Notes: generated from the sequence alone by a model not told the origin. DNA of 64,000 nucleotides from Enterobacteriaceae bacterium ESL0689 (GCA_029433525.1 JAQTIF010000002.1:310001-374000); one strand, 5' to 3'; shown: positions 48,426 to 58,283, counted from the stretch's first letter. Made by a program: numbers and translations.

Positions 48426-49142
48426 CTACTGCGTCGGTGGCCGGTTCAGCATGAAAACCACCATCCCCCTGAACCACGGTGACTGACTGAACTGACTTTC
48501 CTGTTCTTTATCCCAGATACCATGCTGGACAATGCCAACTTTCCACGGAATAGTTAAACCTGACAAAGCCGGTAAATAGGCACGGTAATTGGCGACGGTA
48601 TGCCGCCCCTGGTAGCTCTGCACCACCAGTTCATCGACCGGTAACGCATTCAGTGTGGCGACATTGCCAGTCTGCGCCCAGTCAAGCAGACCGGTCACAC
48701 CCAGCGCATATTCATGGGGTAATAATGACCTGAGCCGGGTTAAAAAATCACTATACTCATCTAGTCGTTGCGTGGCTGCGTCGAAATCAATCTGCAAACC
48801 GATGACGTTGTTACCGGCATATTTCCAGCGTTGCAGCAGGATAAAAATCTGCTGCCAGGCGGAATCAGGTATCTCTGTCGTTGTGATCCGGATCGTTAAC
48901 CAGATATTCTGAAACGTCAGGCGACTGACCGGCGCGCCCATTCGCGTAAACACCGCACTGCCCTGGCGGGATGAAATTTCACCCTGATGCAGATACACCA
49001 CCCGGGCATCGCGCATCAGTGTTGTCGGTTTGACCCCGGACCAGAGCCAGAATGCCTGATATTCCTCCGCGTTAACTTTCGCTTTCACCGGGGAACAAAC
49101 ACTCAGCAAAATTACCAGTAATAGCGTAGTTTTTCTGCCCAC
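48426..49142 (-). CDS. DUF3142 exported protein
   Basis: 238 residues with a signal peptide (KTTLLLVILLSVCSPVKA). The core has the DUF3142 pattern: YQAFWLWSGVKPTTLMRDA, VIGLQIDFDAATQRLDEYSDFLTRLR, LGVTGLLDWAQTGNV. It looks like a glycosidase-type TIM barrel of unknown substrate, placed in the periplasm or outside. Its start lies 31 bp inside the upstream gene, so the two work as a pair. Confidence 0.8.
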   Translation of the reverse strand: MGRKTTLLLVILLSVCSPVKAKVNAEEYQAFWLWSGVKPTTLMRDARVVYLHQGEISSRQGSAVFTRMGAPVSRLTFQNIWLTIRITTTEIPDSAWQQIFILLQRWKYAGNNVIGLQIDFDAATQRLDEYSDFLTRLRSLLPHEYALGVTGLLDWAQTGNVATLNALPVDELVVQSYQGRHTVANYRAYLPALSGLTIPWKVGIVQHGIWDKEQESQFSQSPWFRGMVVFMLNRPPTQ

Positions 49143-51280
49143 GGGCTTCCCGGATACTCTGTTTTTAACTCAGTAAACCATGCTTTACGTGTGAGTTTAT
49201 CAACCTCTTCACCACCACAGTCATTACTTCCTGAGGGGGCATAACACATGATAGCGCGATACAGTGCGTAGCTTTTATCTTCTGGTTCACTTTTGGGGTT
49301 CATAATAACGGCTTCGTAATATGCCTGCCGAACAGGCTGGGTCTGTATCGTGTTCTTATTGCTGGCAAATATCACGCTGGTCAGTTCGGCATTACCATAC
49401 CTGTCCTGCTCAAGATTAATCTCTGCATCGGTATCACGGATAAATTCGCCAAGACAGTTCAGCGCATGGCTGTCAGTGACGTTATGAGTCAATTCGGTGA
49501 CGGTTTTCTCCAGTGATCTGCAGAAGTATCCTTTCTCGGTGTTGTTACCTGACCAGTCAAATAGTTTCAAATCAACATCAGCGAAATTTTCCCCGCTGGC
49601 AGGGTGGGCAATATGCGTGATCAAGCCTTTGTCGGTCAGCCATTCCGCATAATGGCCGCTGATAAGATCGCGCATCAATAAGGTATGCAGGGCAATGGTG
49701 CGCTCTTCATCATTGGGGCCATTTATCACCTGCTGGCGAAGCAGTTCAGCAGTCGCATAGGTTTTCAGGATCACGGAACGGTATTTCAGATTGGTTACCG
49801 GACTGTTTTTGGCAAAAATAGCGGCTGTTTGATTGGATAACAGTAAGGTTGCTGCAAGTTCAGTTTGCAAAAATTGCTGTTGTTCCAGATTCTGGCTTGC
49901 ACTTAATAACGCTGACCAGTGTTTATATGCCTTTTCCCATTGTTCGGTCGCCATCAATGCTTTTCCATAAAGCACCTGCCGACTGAATGCCAGGATATCA
50001 TTCTGCGCTAAAGTCGTCATCGGTTCGATCTGGGCAATCACCGTGGGATAATCCTGCTGCAGATATTTCAGCATCAGAGCCAGGTACGTCCAGTATGCCT
50101 GTGCACGTTCTGATGCGAAGATCGGCTTGATGCCGGTTAAATAGTCTTCATCAATACATAGCTGTTTTCCATTGCACTCGATATTGCGCATCAAACGTAA
50201 GGTCTGAATAAATGTTAATAATGGCGCGTCAGACGCCTTGCGGAAAAAAGTAGCATCCCAGGCCATCACATTACTTAATAACTTCGCATCCGTTTCGGCA
50301 ATCAGCGCCACCAGTACATCAGGCGCGTTGTTCTGCGTCAGGGTCTGTTCATAGAATGTTGCCAGTGCATCCCAGTTTTGCAGATACCAGTTGATTCGCC
50401 GTTTAAGACCGGATGCTGAGTTTGCATACTGCCCTTCAGGCCAGCGCTGAAGATAATTATCCGCCCATTGCAGCGCCTCAAGCGCAGCATTGCGATCGAT
50501 TTTTTCTACCTCAAAGTAACCAAACTCCCCTTTTGCATTCTGGCTACTTTTATTCAATGCGTTTCGCATCAACATATAACTGCTGGTTTCTGAAAGCCAC
50601 GGCTGGGAAATATCCTTCAGAGATAACCATAGTTGCCGGGATTGCTCATACTGACCGGCATAAAAATGACTGGCAGCCAGCAGATAGCGCTTAAATTGTT
50701 GCGCACTGGAATCGGCTGGAAAACTGAGCGCAGTTATCGCCGTTTGCGCCTCAGCACTGCCTGAAAGATCCATCTTCGTTTTAGCCAGTATCTGCCGTTG
50801 TTCTGGTGACAGGCTGTCATCCGCCAGTAGCGCATTGAAGAAACGGGCATCCGATTCAGGGGTCATCGACACAAAGCGCGTTTCCAGCAAGGCGCTATCT
50901 TTTTTCGCATATCTGGCTGCCAGTGCTTCCAGCCCCAGCGCTTTCAGCGGTTCACTGACCGGGGAGGCGGGTGCGGGCGTTTGTATTTTTGCTACCACGC
51001 TGCGCCACACCGCAGTATCAAAACCGAAACTAAATGCCCGGCTTTTGGTTAAATCCTGCGTGACATGTGGTAATGGCAGAGATACAGAATCGTTTTCGCT
51101 AAGCAGACGTAACAGATTATCACGGGTATCATTCGCGCTACTGAGAAATGGCAGGCTTTCCTGAAAGCATCCCTCTTCTCCCCACGGGCAGGACTCCTCA
51201 TCGTAAGAGGCCATTGTCTGCTGGCTGATAATCAGTGAGCATACGAGCGTTACTGTGCCGATATAATGTCTTTTCTTCAT
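49112..51280 (-). CDS. Large exported helical-repeat protein
   Basis: 722 residues from ATG 51280; the longer frame above has no signal sequence and no ribosome site. Signal peptide: KKRHYIGTVTLVCSLIISQQTMA. The mature part is TPR-like (YAGQYEQSRQLWLSLKD; AALEALQWADNYLQRWPEGQYANSASGLKRRINWYLQNWDALATFYEQTL). It ends in a Cys-containing region (CYAPSGSNDCGGEEVDKLTRKAWF). It is coupled to the DUF3142 gene, so both may act on an outer surface polymer. Not recognised as a named gene. Confidence 0.75.
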   Translation of the reverse strand: MKKRHYIGTVTLVCSLIISQQTMASYDEESCPWGEEGCFQESLPFLSSANDTRDNLLRLLSENDSVSLPLPHVTQDLTKSRAFSFGFDTAVWRSVVAKIQTPAPASPVSEPLKALGLEALAARYAKKDSALLETRFVSMTPESDARFFNALLADDSLSPEQRQILAKTKMDLSGSAEAQTAITALSFPADSSAQQFKRYLLAASHFYAGQYEQSRQLWLSLKDISQPWLSETSSYMLMRNALNKSSQNAKGEFGYFEVEKIDRNAALEALQWADNYLQRWPEGQYANSASGLKRRINWYLQNWDALATFYEQTLTQNNAPDVLVALIAETDAKLLSNVMAWDATFFRKASDAPLLTFIQTLRLMRNIECNGKQLCIDEDYLTGIKPIFASERAQAYWTYLALMLKYLQQDYPTVIAQIEPMTTLAQNDILAFSRQVLYGKALMATEQWEKAYKHWSALLSASQNLEQQQFLQTELAATLLLSNQTAAIFAKNSPVTNLKYRSVILKTYATAELLRQQVINGPNDEERTIALHTLLMRDLISGHYAEWLTDKGLITHIAHPASGENFADVDLKLFDWSGNNTEKGYFCRSLEKTVTELTHNVTDSHALNCLGEFIRDTDAEINLEQDRYGNAELTSVIFASNKNTIQTQPVRQAYYEAVIMNPKSEPEDKSYALYRAIMCYAPSGSNDCGGEEVDKLTRKAWFTELKTEYPGSPWAEKLRYYW

Positions 51281-51678
51281 ATTTACGTAAATATTTCCCT
51301 GAATAGATGCCGCACCTGATCTGTTTGCTATTTTGACCGCAGGCCACAGGCATGTAAACACCCACCGGATATTAATATTCCCCCCTGATCCCCTATTTGT
51401 CAGCATGGATTATCGTTTCGGTTGTGGTCAGACTTGAGCCATAACTGATCGTTAAATAATCCTGACTATTTTTTGCAAAATTCAGAGTCGGGTGAGCAAT
51501 AACCAATAATCTACCTTTCAGTCAATGCTGCATCTGACACTGACGGAATAATTCTCGTATAATACTTCCTTTGTCATTCGGGTTGTTTTACGGTGGGAAA
51601 TCAGGCACACACGTTAACCTGCAGAGAAGCAGCCTGAGGTATTATTGGTATTGTTCTTTGATTTTTGTCCGGAGTAGC
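51281..51678. promoter_or_regulatory. Divergent intergenic region with ybhC promoter
   Basis: CTGACA at 51534-51539, 18-bp spacer, TATAAT at 51558-51563, reading toward ybhC with a leader of about 110 nt. The leader contains GC-rich inverted segments (for example CAGGC...GCCTG, 51602-51635) and might be structured, but I do not recognise a riboswitch. No gene in the remaining sequence. Confidence 0.6.
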
Positions 51679-52953
51679 ATGAATACATTCTCAGTTTCTC
51701 GTCTGGCGCTGATGCTGGCTTTTAGTGTCACGTTATCCGCCTGTAGTTCTCTCCCGCCTGATCAGCAGCCCTCAACACAATCAGCGCCAGGTACCGCTTC
51801 TCGCCCCATATTATCTGCCGATGAAGCGAATACTTTTACTACTGCGCATTATTTCGCTGCACAGGAGGATCATGCTGCAGGCTGGCAACCCACGACGATC
51901 ACACCGCCAGGCAGCCCTGATTTTGTTGTCGGTCCGGCAGGTGCATCTGGCGTCACCCACACGACCATTCAGGCGGCGGTAGATGCGGCTATGGCGCGCC
52001 CGGGAAATCATCGTCAGTTTATCGCTATTCAGCCTGGGGAGTATGCTGGCACGGTTTATGTTCCCGCCTCCCCTGTGGCACTGACGCTATATGGCACCGG
52101 CGAGAGAGCGTCAGAAGTAAAAATAAAACAAACTATTGATGCCGGAATGAATATCGCGAACTGGCGTCAGCAGGTCAATCCGGCAGGTAAATATATTCCC
52201 GGCAAGCCCGCATGGTATATGTTCAATAATTGCCAGAGCCAGCAGGAAACCGCTGTTGGCATGATGTGCTCAGCGGTATTCTGGTCACAGAATAACGGTC
52301 TGCAATTACAGAATCTGACGATCGCCAATCTTCCTGAAAATAACGCAGATGCAGGCGCTTATCAGGCTGTCGCATTACGCAGTGATGGTGACAAGGTACA
52401 ACTTGATCGCGTCAATCTCATCGGACGACAGAATACTTTTCTGGTGACCAACAGCGACATACAAAATCGTTTACAACCCCATCGGCAGACACGCACACTG
52501 GTAAATAACTGCTATCTTGAAGGCCAGGTTGATATTGTTTCCGGCCGTGGAACTGTCGTGTTCAGGGAGAGCGATTTTTATGTGGTGGATACACACTCTC
52601 AGCAGGAAACCTATGTCTTCGCACCCGCCACAGAGAGGGATTCCCCCTACGGTTTTCTGGTGATTAATAGCCGCCTGATTGCGCCAGGCAATGGTGTGGC
52701 TCATCTCGGACGTTCGCTGGATCTTGATGATACCGCCAATGGACAGATTGTGATCCGTGACAGCATTATCAACGAAGGTTTCGATACCGCTACCCCGTGG
52801 GGGGCGGCGGCGCTCTCCAGTCGGGCTTTCCGTGGTAACACGGGCTCTCCGGATGATAGCGGCCATCCACAACGTCAGCTTAATGACAACAGTGTTAACC
52901 GAATGTGGGAATATAATAATCGTGGCGCTGGCAGCCTGATGACTGGCGATTAA
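51679..52953 (+). CDS. ybhC: Outer-membrane lipoprotein YbhC, pectinesterase-like
   Basis: 424 residues from ATG 51679 with GGAG before it; E. coli YbhC is almost the same length and begins likewise with NTFSVSRLAL. Lipobox Leu-Ser-Ala-Cys gives C22. A beta-helix pectin methylesterase fold follows: VGPAGASGVTHTTIQAAVDAA, YGTGERASEVKI, GRQNTFLV, and VDIVSGRGTVVF. In YbhC the fold has been reported to have lost pectinesterase activity; it may act as thioesterase or on an envelope substrate. In E. coli the gene lies near bio; here it is beside purC. Confidence 0.9.
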   Translation: MNTFSVSRLALMLAFSVTLSACSSLPPDQQPSTQSAPGTASRPILSADEANTFTTAHYFAAQEDHAAGWQPTTITPPGSPDFVVGPAGASGVTHTTIQAAVDAAMARPGNHRQFIAIQPGEYAGTVYVPASPVALTLYGTGERASEVKIKQTIDAGMNIANWRQQVNPAGKYIPGKPAWYMFNNCQSQQETAVGMMCSAVFWSQNNGLQLQNLTIANLPENNADAGAYQAVALRSDGDKVQLDRVNLIGRQNTFLVTNSDIQNRLQPHRQTRTLVNNCYLEGQVDIVSGRGTVVFRESDFYVVDTHSQQETYVFAPATERDSPYGFLVINSRLIAPGNGVAHLGRSLDLDDTANGQIVIRDSIINEGFDTATPWGAAALSSRAFRGNTGSPDDSGHPQRQLNDNSVNRMWEYNNRGAGSLMTGD

Positions 52954-52957
52954 TATG

Positions 52958-52990
52958 CACCGGATGAGTCAACACCTGACTCATCCGGTG
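52958..52990 (+). terminator. Hairpin behind ybhC
   Basis: CACCGGATGAGTCA and TGACTCATCCGGTG pair perfectly over 14 bp with a 5-base loop. There is no T run, so it may be a Rho-type end or a 3' stabiliser rather than a strong terminator. Confidence 0.7.
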
Positions 52991-53173
52991 ATCTCGCTAA
53001 AAGTGAATGGTTCGATTATAGGGGGTACTTACCATATTACCCTTTAACTCTCGATCCCAAATGGGATAATTAGCCTTCGACGCTGTCGGTATCGACATCG
53101 TTGTTGCAGTAATTGCGCTACCAGAATTACCTTTTTCACATTCATATCTGTTCATGAGATAATCAATGAAATG

Positions 53174-53196
53174 AAAAAAGGCCGCGAGTGCGGTCT
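53174..53196 (-). terminator. Intrinsic terminator of small gene
   Basis: Minus strand GACCGC-ACTC-GCGGCC followed by TTTTTT, just after the stop at 53202. Confidence 0.7.
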
Positions 53197-53201
53197 TTAA
53201 A

Positions 53202-53486
53202 CTATCTGGCAATAAGCTCGTATTTAGTCAGGTCGCAGATACCTTCAGCGATCTGTCGTGACTGGCGTGTTGATTTTGCTGAATTCAACAGCACATTGAA
53301 AACTTCATCTTTTGAGGCGCTAATCTTCTGGCCTTTTAGGGTAGTGAAGGTCACTTTTTTGCCATTACGCCCATAAACCACGCTCTTACTACTCTCGGCC
53401 TCACCGGCCTCATGAACCTGAGTCGTTTCTGGTGCCTGGAAAAAAAGGCATTCAGGCGCGACTAATTTTCTCTTTCTCGTCACCAT
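53202..53486 (-). CDS. Hypothetical 94-residue protein
   Basis: Basic start (MVTRKRKLVAPECLFFQAPE), then GRNGKKVTFTTLKGQKISASKDEVFNVLLNSAKSTRQSRQ. It has a good ribosome site (GGAGTGAGGT) and its own terminator. No known family comes to mind. It lies in a host segment with several decayed genes. Confidence 0.6.
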   Translation of the reverse strand: MVTRKRKLVAPECLFFQAPETTQVHEAGEAESSKSVVYGRNGKKVTFTTLKGQKISASKDEVFNVLLNSAKSTRQSRQIAEGICDLTKYELIAR

Positions 53487-53562
53487 ACCTCACTCCTTAT
53501 TTGGTCGCGTATGTTGTCTTACATTATTGCTCATAAATCACTCACCATTAACTAGAGCGACA

Positions 53563-54119
53563 TCACGTCTTGAACTCGTCAATCAGGTCAGTCACCGAAC
53601 GATAGAGGATATCTTTTGATCCATCGTCAGTCACATCCTGGAAACCATATTCTTTAACATAATAATCAGCAACAGTTTGATTAACTGGAAACATTAAACG
53701 CACACCCACCCCTTCAGTTTCCTGAAGAAAAAAATAATGGTATAGAGTGCAAACTTCAGCGTGTTGCCATCAAGAATGGATTGATGGATCTGAAAATTCT
53801 GCAACATCTCAATATTCAGTATTCTATCACTCGGACAATATTCACAGATACACACACCTGCGGGTCGATCACAGGCATTCAGCAACTTAAAACAAAAATT
53901 GAAGGCGTTATCGTCTCGCAGCGTGGCACCTATTTGATCCCAGGGGAGTTTTCGTTCTTCAGGCATACTCCGCATAGAGGCAATACACCATTCCAAATCC
54001 GGTTCACTTAACAGGCAAGCAACGAGAAGCTTATCAGTCTGTCGGAATAATCGATTTGTTAGCTCGACTGCCGCTTCACTAGATTCTCGTATCGTCAGTT
54101 CAGGCATTCGCGACTCCAT
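53563..54119 (-). pseudogene. Acetyltransferase-like gene with frameshift at a homopolymer
   Basis: The frame from ATG 54119 runs to a stop at 53694 (141 residues; WCIASMRSMPEERKLPWDQI, SILDGNTLKFALYTIIFF). In the next frame coding continues as QETEGVGVRLMFPVNQTVAD, then KEYGFQDVTDDGSKDILY, to a stop at 53563. The switch falls at seven T (A7 at 53728-53734 on the plus strand). Joined, it is about 185 residues and looks GNAT-like at the C-terminus. Could be a real inactivation, phase variation or a read error. Confidence 0.6.
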
Positions 54120-54213
54120 CGCATCAAGAATAAGCTATATAAATAAATCGATTTTTGGGGATACCTCTAATGAATTGAATCTGATGTACAATGCGAGCTG
54201 TTGAGATTCTCTT

Positions 54214-54285
54214 ATGGCCAGCATTAACGATCATCGTCCCCGTTGTCAGTCTGCTCAGGTTTACCGCCATGATCAGAACCCTAAG
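54214..54285 (+). pseudogene. 5' fragment of IS1-family insA
   Basis: The frame begins MASINDHRPRCQSAQVYRHD then QNPK, which is the first 24 residues of InsA from the IS1 variant that starts MASVNIHCPRCQSAQVYRHG. The zinc-finger partner cysteines and insB are missing; the next bases do not match. The remaining 54286-54568 holds no gene. Confidence 0.65.
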
Positions 54286-54568
54286 GTTTCGTTACCCGGA
54301 ATCACTGATCTGCTACGGATTCTGCCACAGGCAGACAATAATCACGATCACATCATTATGTTGTTAATTATTTTCAGCCTTATTTGCGATCAGCTTCACA
54401 CAGCGAAGGGATTGACGATTGCCTGTGAGCAAGTTGCTGTGCCGGGAATACGGTGGTTGTGAGTGGGCTGATAGATGGCGGGTCGTGGTGTCAACTTGCC
54501 GTAAAACGCACCCTTTTTTATCCGGCCGGGCGCTTGTTCGCCGAGGCCGGATATTCGATAACAGAAAA

Positions 54569-55282
54569 TCAGTCCAGTGGCACCCCAATACGCCGGGCGA
54601 CCTCTTCATAGGCATCAATCAATCCACCGAGATTTTGCCGGAAACGATCTTTATCCATTTTATTAAGAGTATTTTTATCCCATAACCGACAGCCGTCGGG
54701 AGAAAATTCATCGCCTAATACCACCTCGCCCTGGAACAGGCCAAATTCCAGTTTAAAGTCAACCAGGATCAAATTCGCATCATCGAACAGCTTCTGCAAT
54801 ACGGTATTAGCTTTAGCGGTAAGTTCACGCATCCGTACCAGGTTTTGTTTATTCACCCAGCCAAAGGTTTCACAATAAGAGGCATTGATCATCGGATCAT
54901 GCAGGGCATCGTTTTTCAGGAACAGATCAAACAGCGGTGGATTGAGTTCCGTCCCCTCTTTAATTCCCAGCCGTGTAACCAGAGAGCCTGCGGCACGATT
55001 GCGGATCACACACTCTACCGGCACCATTTGCAGCCGTTTGACCAGACATTCCGTATCGGAAAGCAGCGCCTCCATCTGCGTCGGTATTCCCGCCTGCTCG
55101 AGTTTTTGCATAATGAAGTAGTTGAATTTATTGTTCACCATGCCTTTTCGCTCAAACTGAGCGATGCGTGCCCCATCTCCCGCGGATGTATCATTGCGGA
55201 ATTCCAGGATCAGCCGTTGCGGATCTTCGGTGCTATAAACCGTTTTCGCTTTACCACGATACAGCTCTGCTTGTTTGTGCAT
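54569..55282 (-). CDS. purC: SAICAR synthase PurC
   Basis: 237 residues, the same as E. coli PurC, from ATG 55282 ([20 protein letters not shown]). Motifs: [37 protein letters not shown], and DFKLEFG. It joins aspartate to CAIR with ATP in step 7 of IMP synthesis, as a cytosolic enzyme. A PurR operator lies about 50 bp upstream. Longer ATG forms upstream would run through that operator and are rejected. Confidence 0.97.
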   Translation of the reverse strand: MHKQAELYRGKAKTVYSTEDPQRLILEFRNDTSAGDGARIAQFERKGMVNNKFNYFIMQKLEQAGIPTQMEALLSDTECLVKRLQMVPVECVIRNRAAGSLVTRLGIKEGTELNPPLFDLFLKNDALHDPMINASYCETFGWVNKQNLVRMRELTAKANTVLQKLFDDANLILVDFKLEFGLFQGEVVLGDEFSPDGCRLWDKNTLNKMDKDRFRQNLGGLIDAYEEVARRIGVPLD

Positions 55283-55331
55283 TTTCATCACCCCAGGGAA
55301 AATTAGCGATAAAAGATGTGCTTTTGTCGTT

Positions 55332-55347
55332 ACGCACACGTTTGCGT
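55332..55347. promoter_or_regulatory. PurR operator of purC
   Basis: ACGCACACGTTTGCGT fits the 16-bp PurR box (ACGCAAACGTTTGCGT) with one change. It is part of a longer inverted repeat from 55326 to 55352. In E. coli purC is repressed by PurR with hypoxanthine or guanine; the same is expected here. Confidence 0.88.
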
Positions 55348-55357
55348 AACGACACAG

Positions 55358-55386
55358 AAAAAAGGGCCGATAATTATCGACCCTGT
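55358..55386 (-). terminator. Intrinsic terminator after bamC
   Basis: Minus strand GGGTCGATAATTATCGGCCC followed by TTTTTT. It separates bamC from the purC promoter. Confidence 0.8.
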
Positions 55387-55391
55387 ATTTT

Positions 55392-56426
55392 TTACTGCCT
55401 GAATGCCGCCTGGAACAGGACGACCAGAGCATCATTTTGCGCCTGCGTTAACGTATGGCCTTTAGGATCGATAAACTGCATGCTACTGCGGTTATCGAGA
55501 TCCCCGACCTGTAGTTTGTAATCGCCGGCAAGCAGACCCGGGTCTGCAACACCCAGCGTCTGCCAGTGACTGTCAGAGATCGGCTTGTAAGTCAGGGCAA
55601 TATTTCCCTTCGAGCGGGTACTGTCCGTCACTTTCATGCCGACTTTGGCTAACGTATCCGGCAGACGTTGCCACACCCGGTCAAAGGGGGCGCGAACCAC
55701 CAGCATCGGCAGGCCGGTCTCATCGGATGCACTCTGCACATCAAAGGTGACGCCATCCTTTTGTTGTCCGTCATTCTGTGCTCGCGAGATATTTGCATCC
55801 AGGCCTTCAGAAATAACATTCAGCATCGCAGTGCTGTAACGCTGCAACGACGCGGGATCAGCAACCGGTTTTCCGTCTTGTTCGAGGTTAATCAACTTGA
55901 CAATAAGCGCCTGCTGGTAGCCTTGCGGTTTAATGGCAATCTGATAACGGCCACGATAGGGCTGATCCTCATCAAGTCGTGACCACGTCACCCAGTCGGT
56001 ATTGAGACTCTCTCCCGCATCATCACGTCGGGTAATGGTATCGTTCCGCGCCTGTAAGATGCTGACTACCTGTGGCCACAAGCCATCGCTCTGGCGCTTT
56101 TCTAACGTTAATATCGCGGTATCACCCTTAAATTGCGTTCGCGTACCGTTTACCAGCGCCAGCGGCTGAGCGGGTGGGCGAATATCCAGTGCTTTACCCA
56201 GCGCACCAGTGCTGGTCACCTGGGGGATATCGTAATTACCTGTCTGGAGGGGCAGAATAAGCCCTGCGGGCGCATGGAGTTCACTGAGTGGCGTCGCTTG
56301 CAGATAGGATTCATCACCGCTGACCTGGCGCTTGTAGCGGGAATCCGAACTACAGGCAGCAAGAAGCATAATCATCGAAATAGCCGCCATTTTCATCAGC
56401 GGTGGCTTCTGTTGTAAGTCAGTCAT
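55392..56426 (-). CDS. bamC: Outer membrane assembly lipoprotein BamC
   Basis: 344 residues, the usual length. The lipobox Leu-Ala-Ala-Cys gives C25, followed by [17 protein letters not shown], the strongly conserved unstructured part that binds BamD. Two helix-grip domains follow (ending [17 protein letters not shown]). Part of the Bam complex that inserts beta-barrel proteins. It is 16 bp behind dapA, the same operon as in E. coli. Confidence 0.97.
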   Translation of the reverse strand: MTDLQQKPPLMKMAAISMIMLLAACSSDSRYKRQVSGDESYLQATPLSELHAPAGLILPLQTGNYDIPQVTSTGALGKALDIRPPAQPLALVNGTRTQFKGDTAILTLEKRQSDGLWPQVVSILQARNDTITRRDDAGESLNTDWVTWSRLDEDQPYRGRYQIAIKPQGYQQALIVKLINLEQDGKPVADPASLQRYSTAMLNVISEGLDANISRAQNDGQQKDGVTFDVQSASDETGLPMLVVRAPFDRVWQRLPDTLAKVGMKVTDSTRSKGNIALTYKPISDSHWQTLGVADPGLLAGDYKLQVGDLDNRSSMQFIDPKGHTLTQAQNDALVVLFQAAFRQ

Positions 56427-56442
56427 TACATTTCCCTAAACA

Positions 56443-57321
56443 TTACAGCAAATCGGCATGCTGAAGTGCGGCGGTCACGCTGTGGATGCCTTTTTCAGTC
56501 AGCGGGGTTAGCGGCAGGCGTAACGTATCAGTTGTCACCAGTCCTAGCGCCTTACATGCCCATTTCACCGGGATGGGATTGGGCTCGATAAATAAGTGAG
56601 TATGCAATGCCATCAGACGTTGATTAATCGCACGAGCCTGCTCAAACTGGCCTTCTGCCATCAACTGGCATACATCCGCCATTTCACGCGCGGCCACATT
56701 CGCGGTGACCGAAATCACGCCCTGACCACCGAGCTGCATAAAATCGACTGCCGTGGCATCATCGCCACTGAGCAAAATAAAATCTTCCGCAACCAGGGCT
56801 TTGATCTGATGCACCCGGCTTAAATTGCCTGTCGCTTCCTTAATACCAATAATATTTTTCACCTTTGACAAACGGCCAACGGTCTCCGGTAACATATCAC
56901 ACCCGGTACGCGTGGGCACGTTATATAAAATTTGCGGTAGCCCGCTGTTCTCAGCGATAGTCTTAAAGTGCTGGAATAAACCTTCCTGGGTCGGACGGTT
57001 GTAATACGGTGTCACGGTCAGGCAACCAACAACACCGCTATTTTCAAAGCGTTGAGTCAGACTGATGGCTTCAGTCGTCGCATTAGCCCCCGTACCGGCG
57101 ATAACCGGGATCCGGCCGTCAGCCAGTTCCAGGGTCATCATCACGACATCACCATGTTCTTCATGGCTCAGTGTCGCTGATTCTCCGGTCGTTCCTACCG
57201 AAACAATTGCCGATGTGCCGCTGGCGACATGGTAATCAATCAGTTTTTTCAGGTCTGACCGACAAACTTTTCCCTTGTCATCCATCGGCGTAATAAGCGC
57301 TACAATACTTCCCGTGAACAT
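56443..57321 (-). CDS. dapA: 4-hydroxy-tetrahydrodipicolinate synthase DapA
   Basis: 292 residues, as in E. coli. Schiff-base lysine K161 (GIKEATGNL), catalytic triad T44, T45 in GTTGES and Y133 in ILYNVP. Joins pyruvate and aspartate semialdehyde, the first lysine/DAP-specific step. First gene of the dapA-bamC unit and divergent from the gcvR remnant. Confidence 0.97.
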   Translation of the reverse strand: MFTGSIVALITPMDDKGKVCRSDLKKLIDYHVASGTSAIVSVGTTGESATLSHEEHGDVVMMTLELADGRIPVIAGTGANATTEAISLTQRFENSGVVGCLTVTPYYNRPTQEGLFQHFKTIAENSGLPQILYNVPTRTGCDMLPETVGRLSKVKNIIGIKEATGNLSRVHQIKALVAEDFILLSGDDATAVDFMQLGGQGVISVTANVAAREMADVCQLMAEGQFEQARAINQRLMALHTHLFIEPNPIPVKWACKALGLVTTDTLRLPLTPLTEKGIHSVTAALQHADLL

Positions 57322-57474
57322 GAGCCATCCTCAGAACAGAAGAGCAATAAGTTTATCAATGTTACGTTTGGTCGCGTGATAAAAGCAAGCGACCTGACCA
57401 CGTTGACGAATATTGTATCCTGGTTTTTTTTATGCTTTGCTGATGTTATCTCACCTTTTCAAAGGAAGAGCAGG

Positions 57475-57759
57475 TTTGAGCATCTCATTACCCTACGTGC
57501 GGATTATCACCACCTCAGACATTGATCGTCCTGCCATCATCAACAGCATGGCGCATCGCCGTTATAGTGAAAGCGGCCGGGCGATGCGTTTATCCTGTTG
57601 CTTTCAGGTTTATTGCGTGCCATTACCTTCTTCATCATGCGACGATAAATGCAAAGAATATTGAACAAACGCTCAACATTATATGTACAGAATTGAACGT
57701 ACAAGGCAGTATTAATATCATTAATTATTCTCAACAAAGATGGAGCTCGAATAATGAAT
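57475..57759 (+). pseudogene. gcvR: gcvR remnant (both ends kept, middle deleted)
   Basis: TTG 57475 starts LSISLPYVRIITTSDIDRPA IINS, which fits the GcvR opening with its ACT-domain DRPGIV motif (E. coli gcvR also starts with TTG). From 57648, in another frame, NAKNIEQTLNIICTELNVQG SINIINYSQ fits the GcvR end. The two are only about 80 bp apart, so roughly half of the 190 codons are gone, and frames do not join. Its position between dapA and bcp is that of E. coli gcvR. Loss should remove glycine-free repression of gcvTHP by GcvA/GcvR. Confidence 0.85.
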
Positions 57760-58224
57760 CCACTGCAAGTCGGTGACATGGCACCGACATTTAGCTTACC
57801 GGATCAGGATGGTGAGGAAGTTAATTTAAGCGATTTCCAGGGTCAGCGTGTTCTGATCTATTTTTATCCAAAGGCAATGACGCCTGGCTGTACTGCTCAG
57901 GCTTGCGGTCTGCGCGATAATATGGATCAGTTAAAGAAAGCGGGTATCGAAGTACTGGGGATCAGCACCGATAAACCGGAAAAACTTTCTCGTTTTGCTG
58001 AAAAAGAACTGCTGAACTTTACCTTGCTGTCTGATGAAAACCATCAGGTGTGCGAGCAATTTGGCATCTGGGGAGAAAAAACGTTTATGGGTAAAACCTA
58101 CGACGGTATTCATCGCGTCAGTTTTCTGATCGATGCCAGCGGCAGAATCGAACATGTGTTTGACGACTTTAAAACCAGCAATCATCACGAAATCGTTCTT
58201 AACTGGCTGAAAGAAAACGGCTAA
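57754..58224 (+). CDS. bcp: Thiol peroxidase Bcp (PrxQ type)
   Basis: 156 residues. Peroxidatic C46 and resolving C51 in MTPGCTAQACGLRDN, the 1-Cys/2-Cys PrxQ pattern of E. coli Bcp. Reduces organic peroxides with thioredoxin in the cytosol. The GAGCTCG before ATG 57754 comes from the gcvR end; in E. coli both are co-transcribed, so bcp may now rely on a promoter within the remnant. Confidence 0.95.
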   Translation: MNPLQVGDMAPTFSLPDQDGEEVNLSDFQGQRVLIYFYPKAMTPGCTAQACGLRDNMDQLKKAGIEVLGISTDKPEKLSRFAEKELLNFTLLSDENHQVCEQFGIWGEKTFMGKTYDGIHRVSFLIDASGRIEHVFDDFKTSNHHEIVLNWLKENG

Positions 58225-58234
58225 TCCCTGTCAT

Positions 58235-58255
58235 GAGCCTGGGCTTACCAGGCTC
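58235..58255. terminator. Hairpin between bcp and perM
   Basis: GAGCCTGG-GCTTA-CCAGGCTC, an 8-bp perfect stem between converging genes. T run is short on both sides, so it may act weakly in both directions. Confidence 0.6.
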
Positions 58256-58283
58256 TTAAACGCTGTTATGCGCTCCTGTCGGG

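Noticed and set aside
48210-48482. 90-residue plus-strand ORF
   Set aside because: Its last third overlaps the DUF3142 gene in antisense, and composition and ribosome site do not support coding.
52997-53212. 71-residue minus-strand ORF after ybhC
   Set aside because: It starts inside the terminator region of the 94-residue gene and has no ribosome site.
57413-57664. 83-residue plus-strand ORF as an intact small gene
   Set aside because: Only its middle part matches the GcvR start; the rest is out-of-frame remnant sequence.
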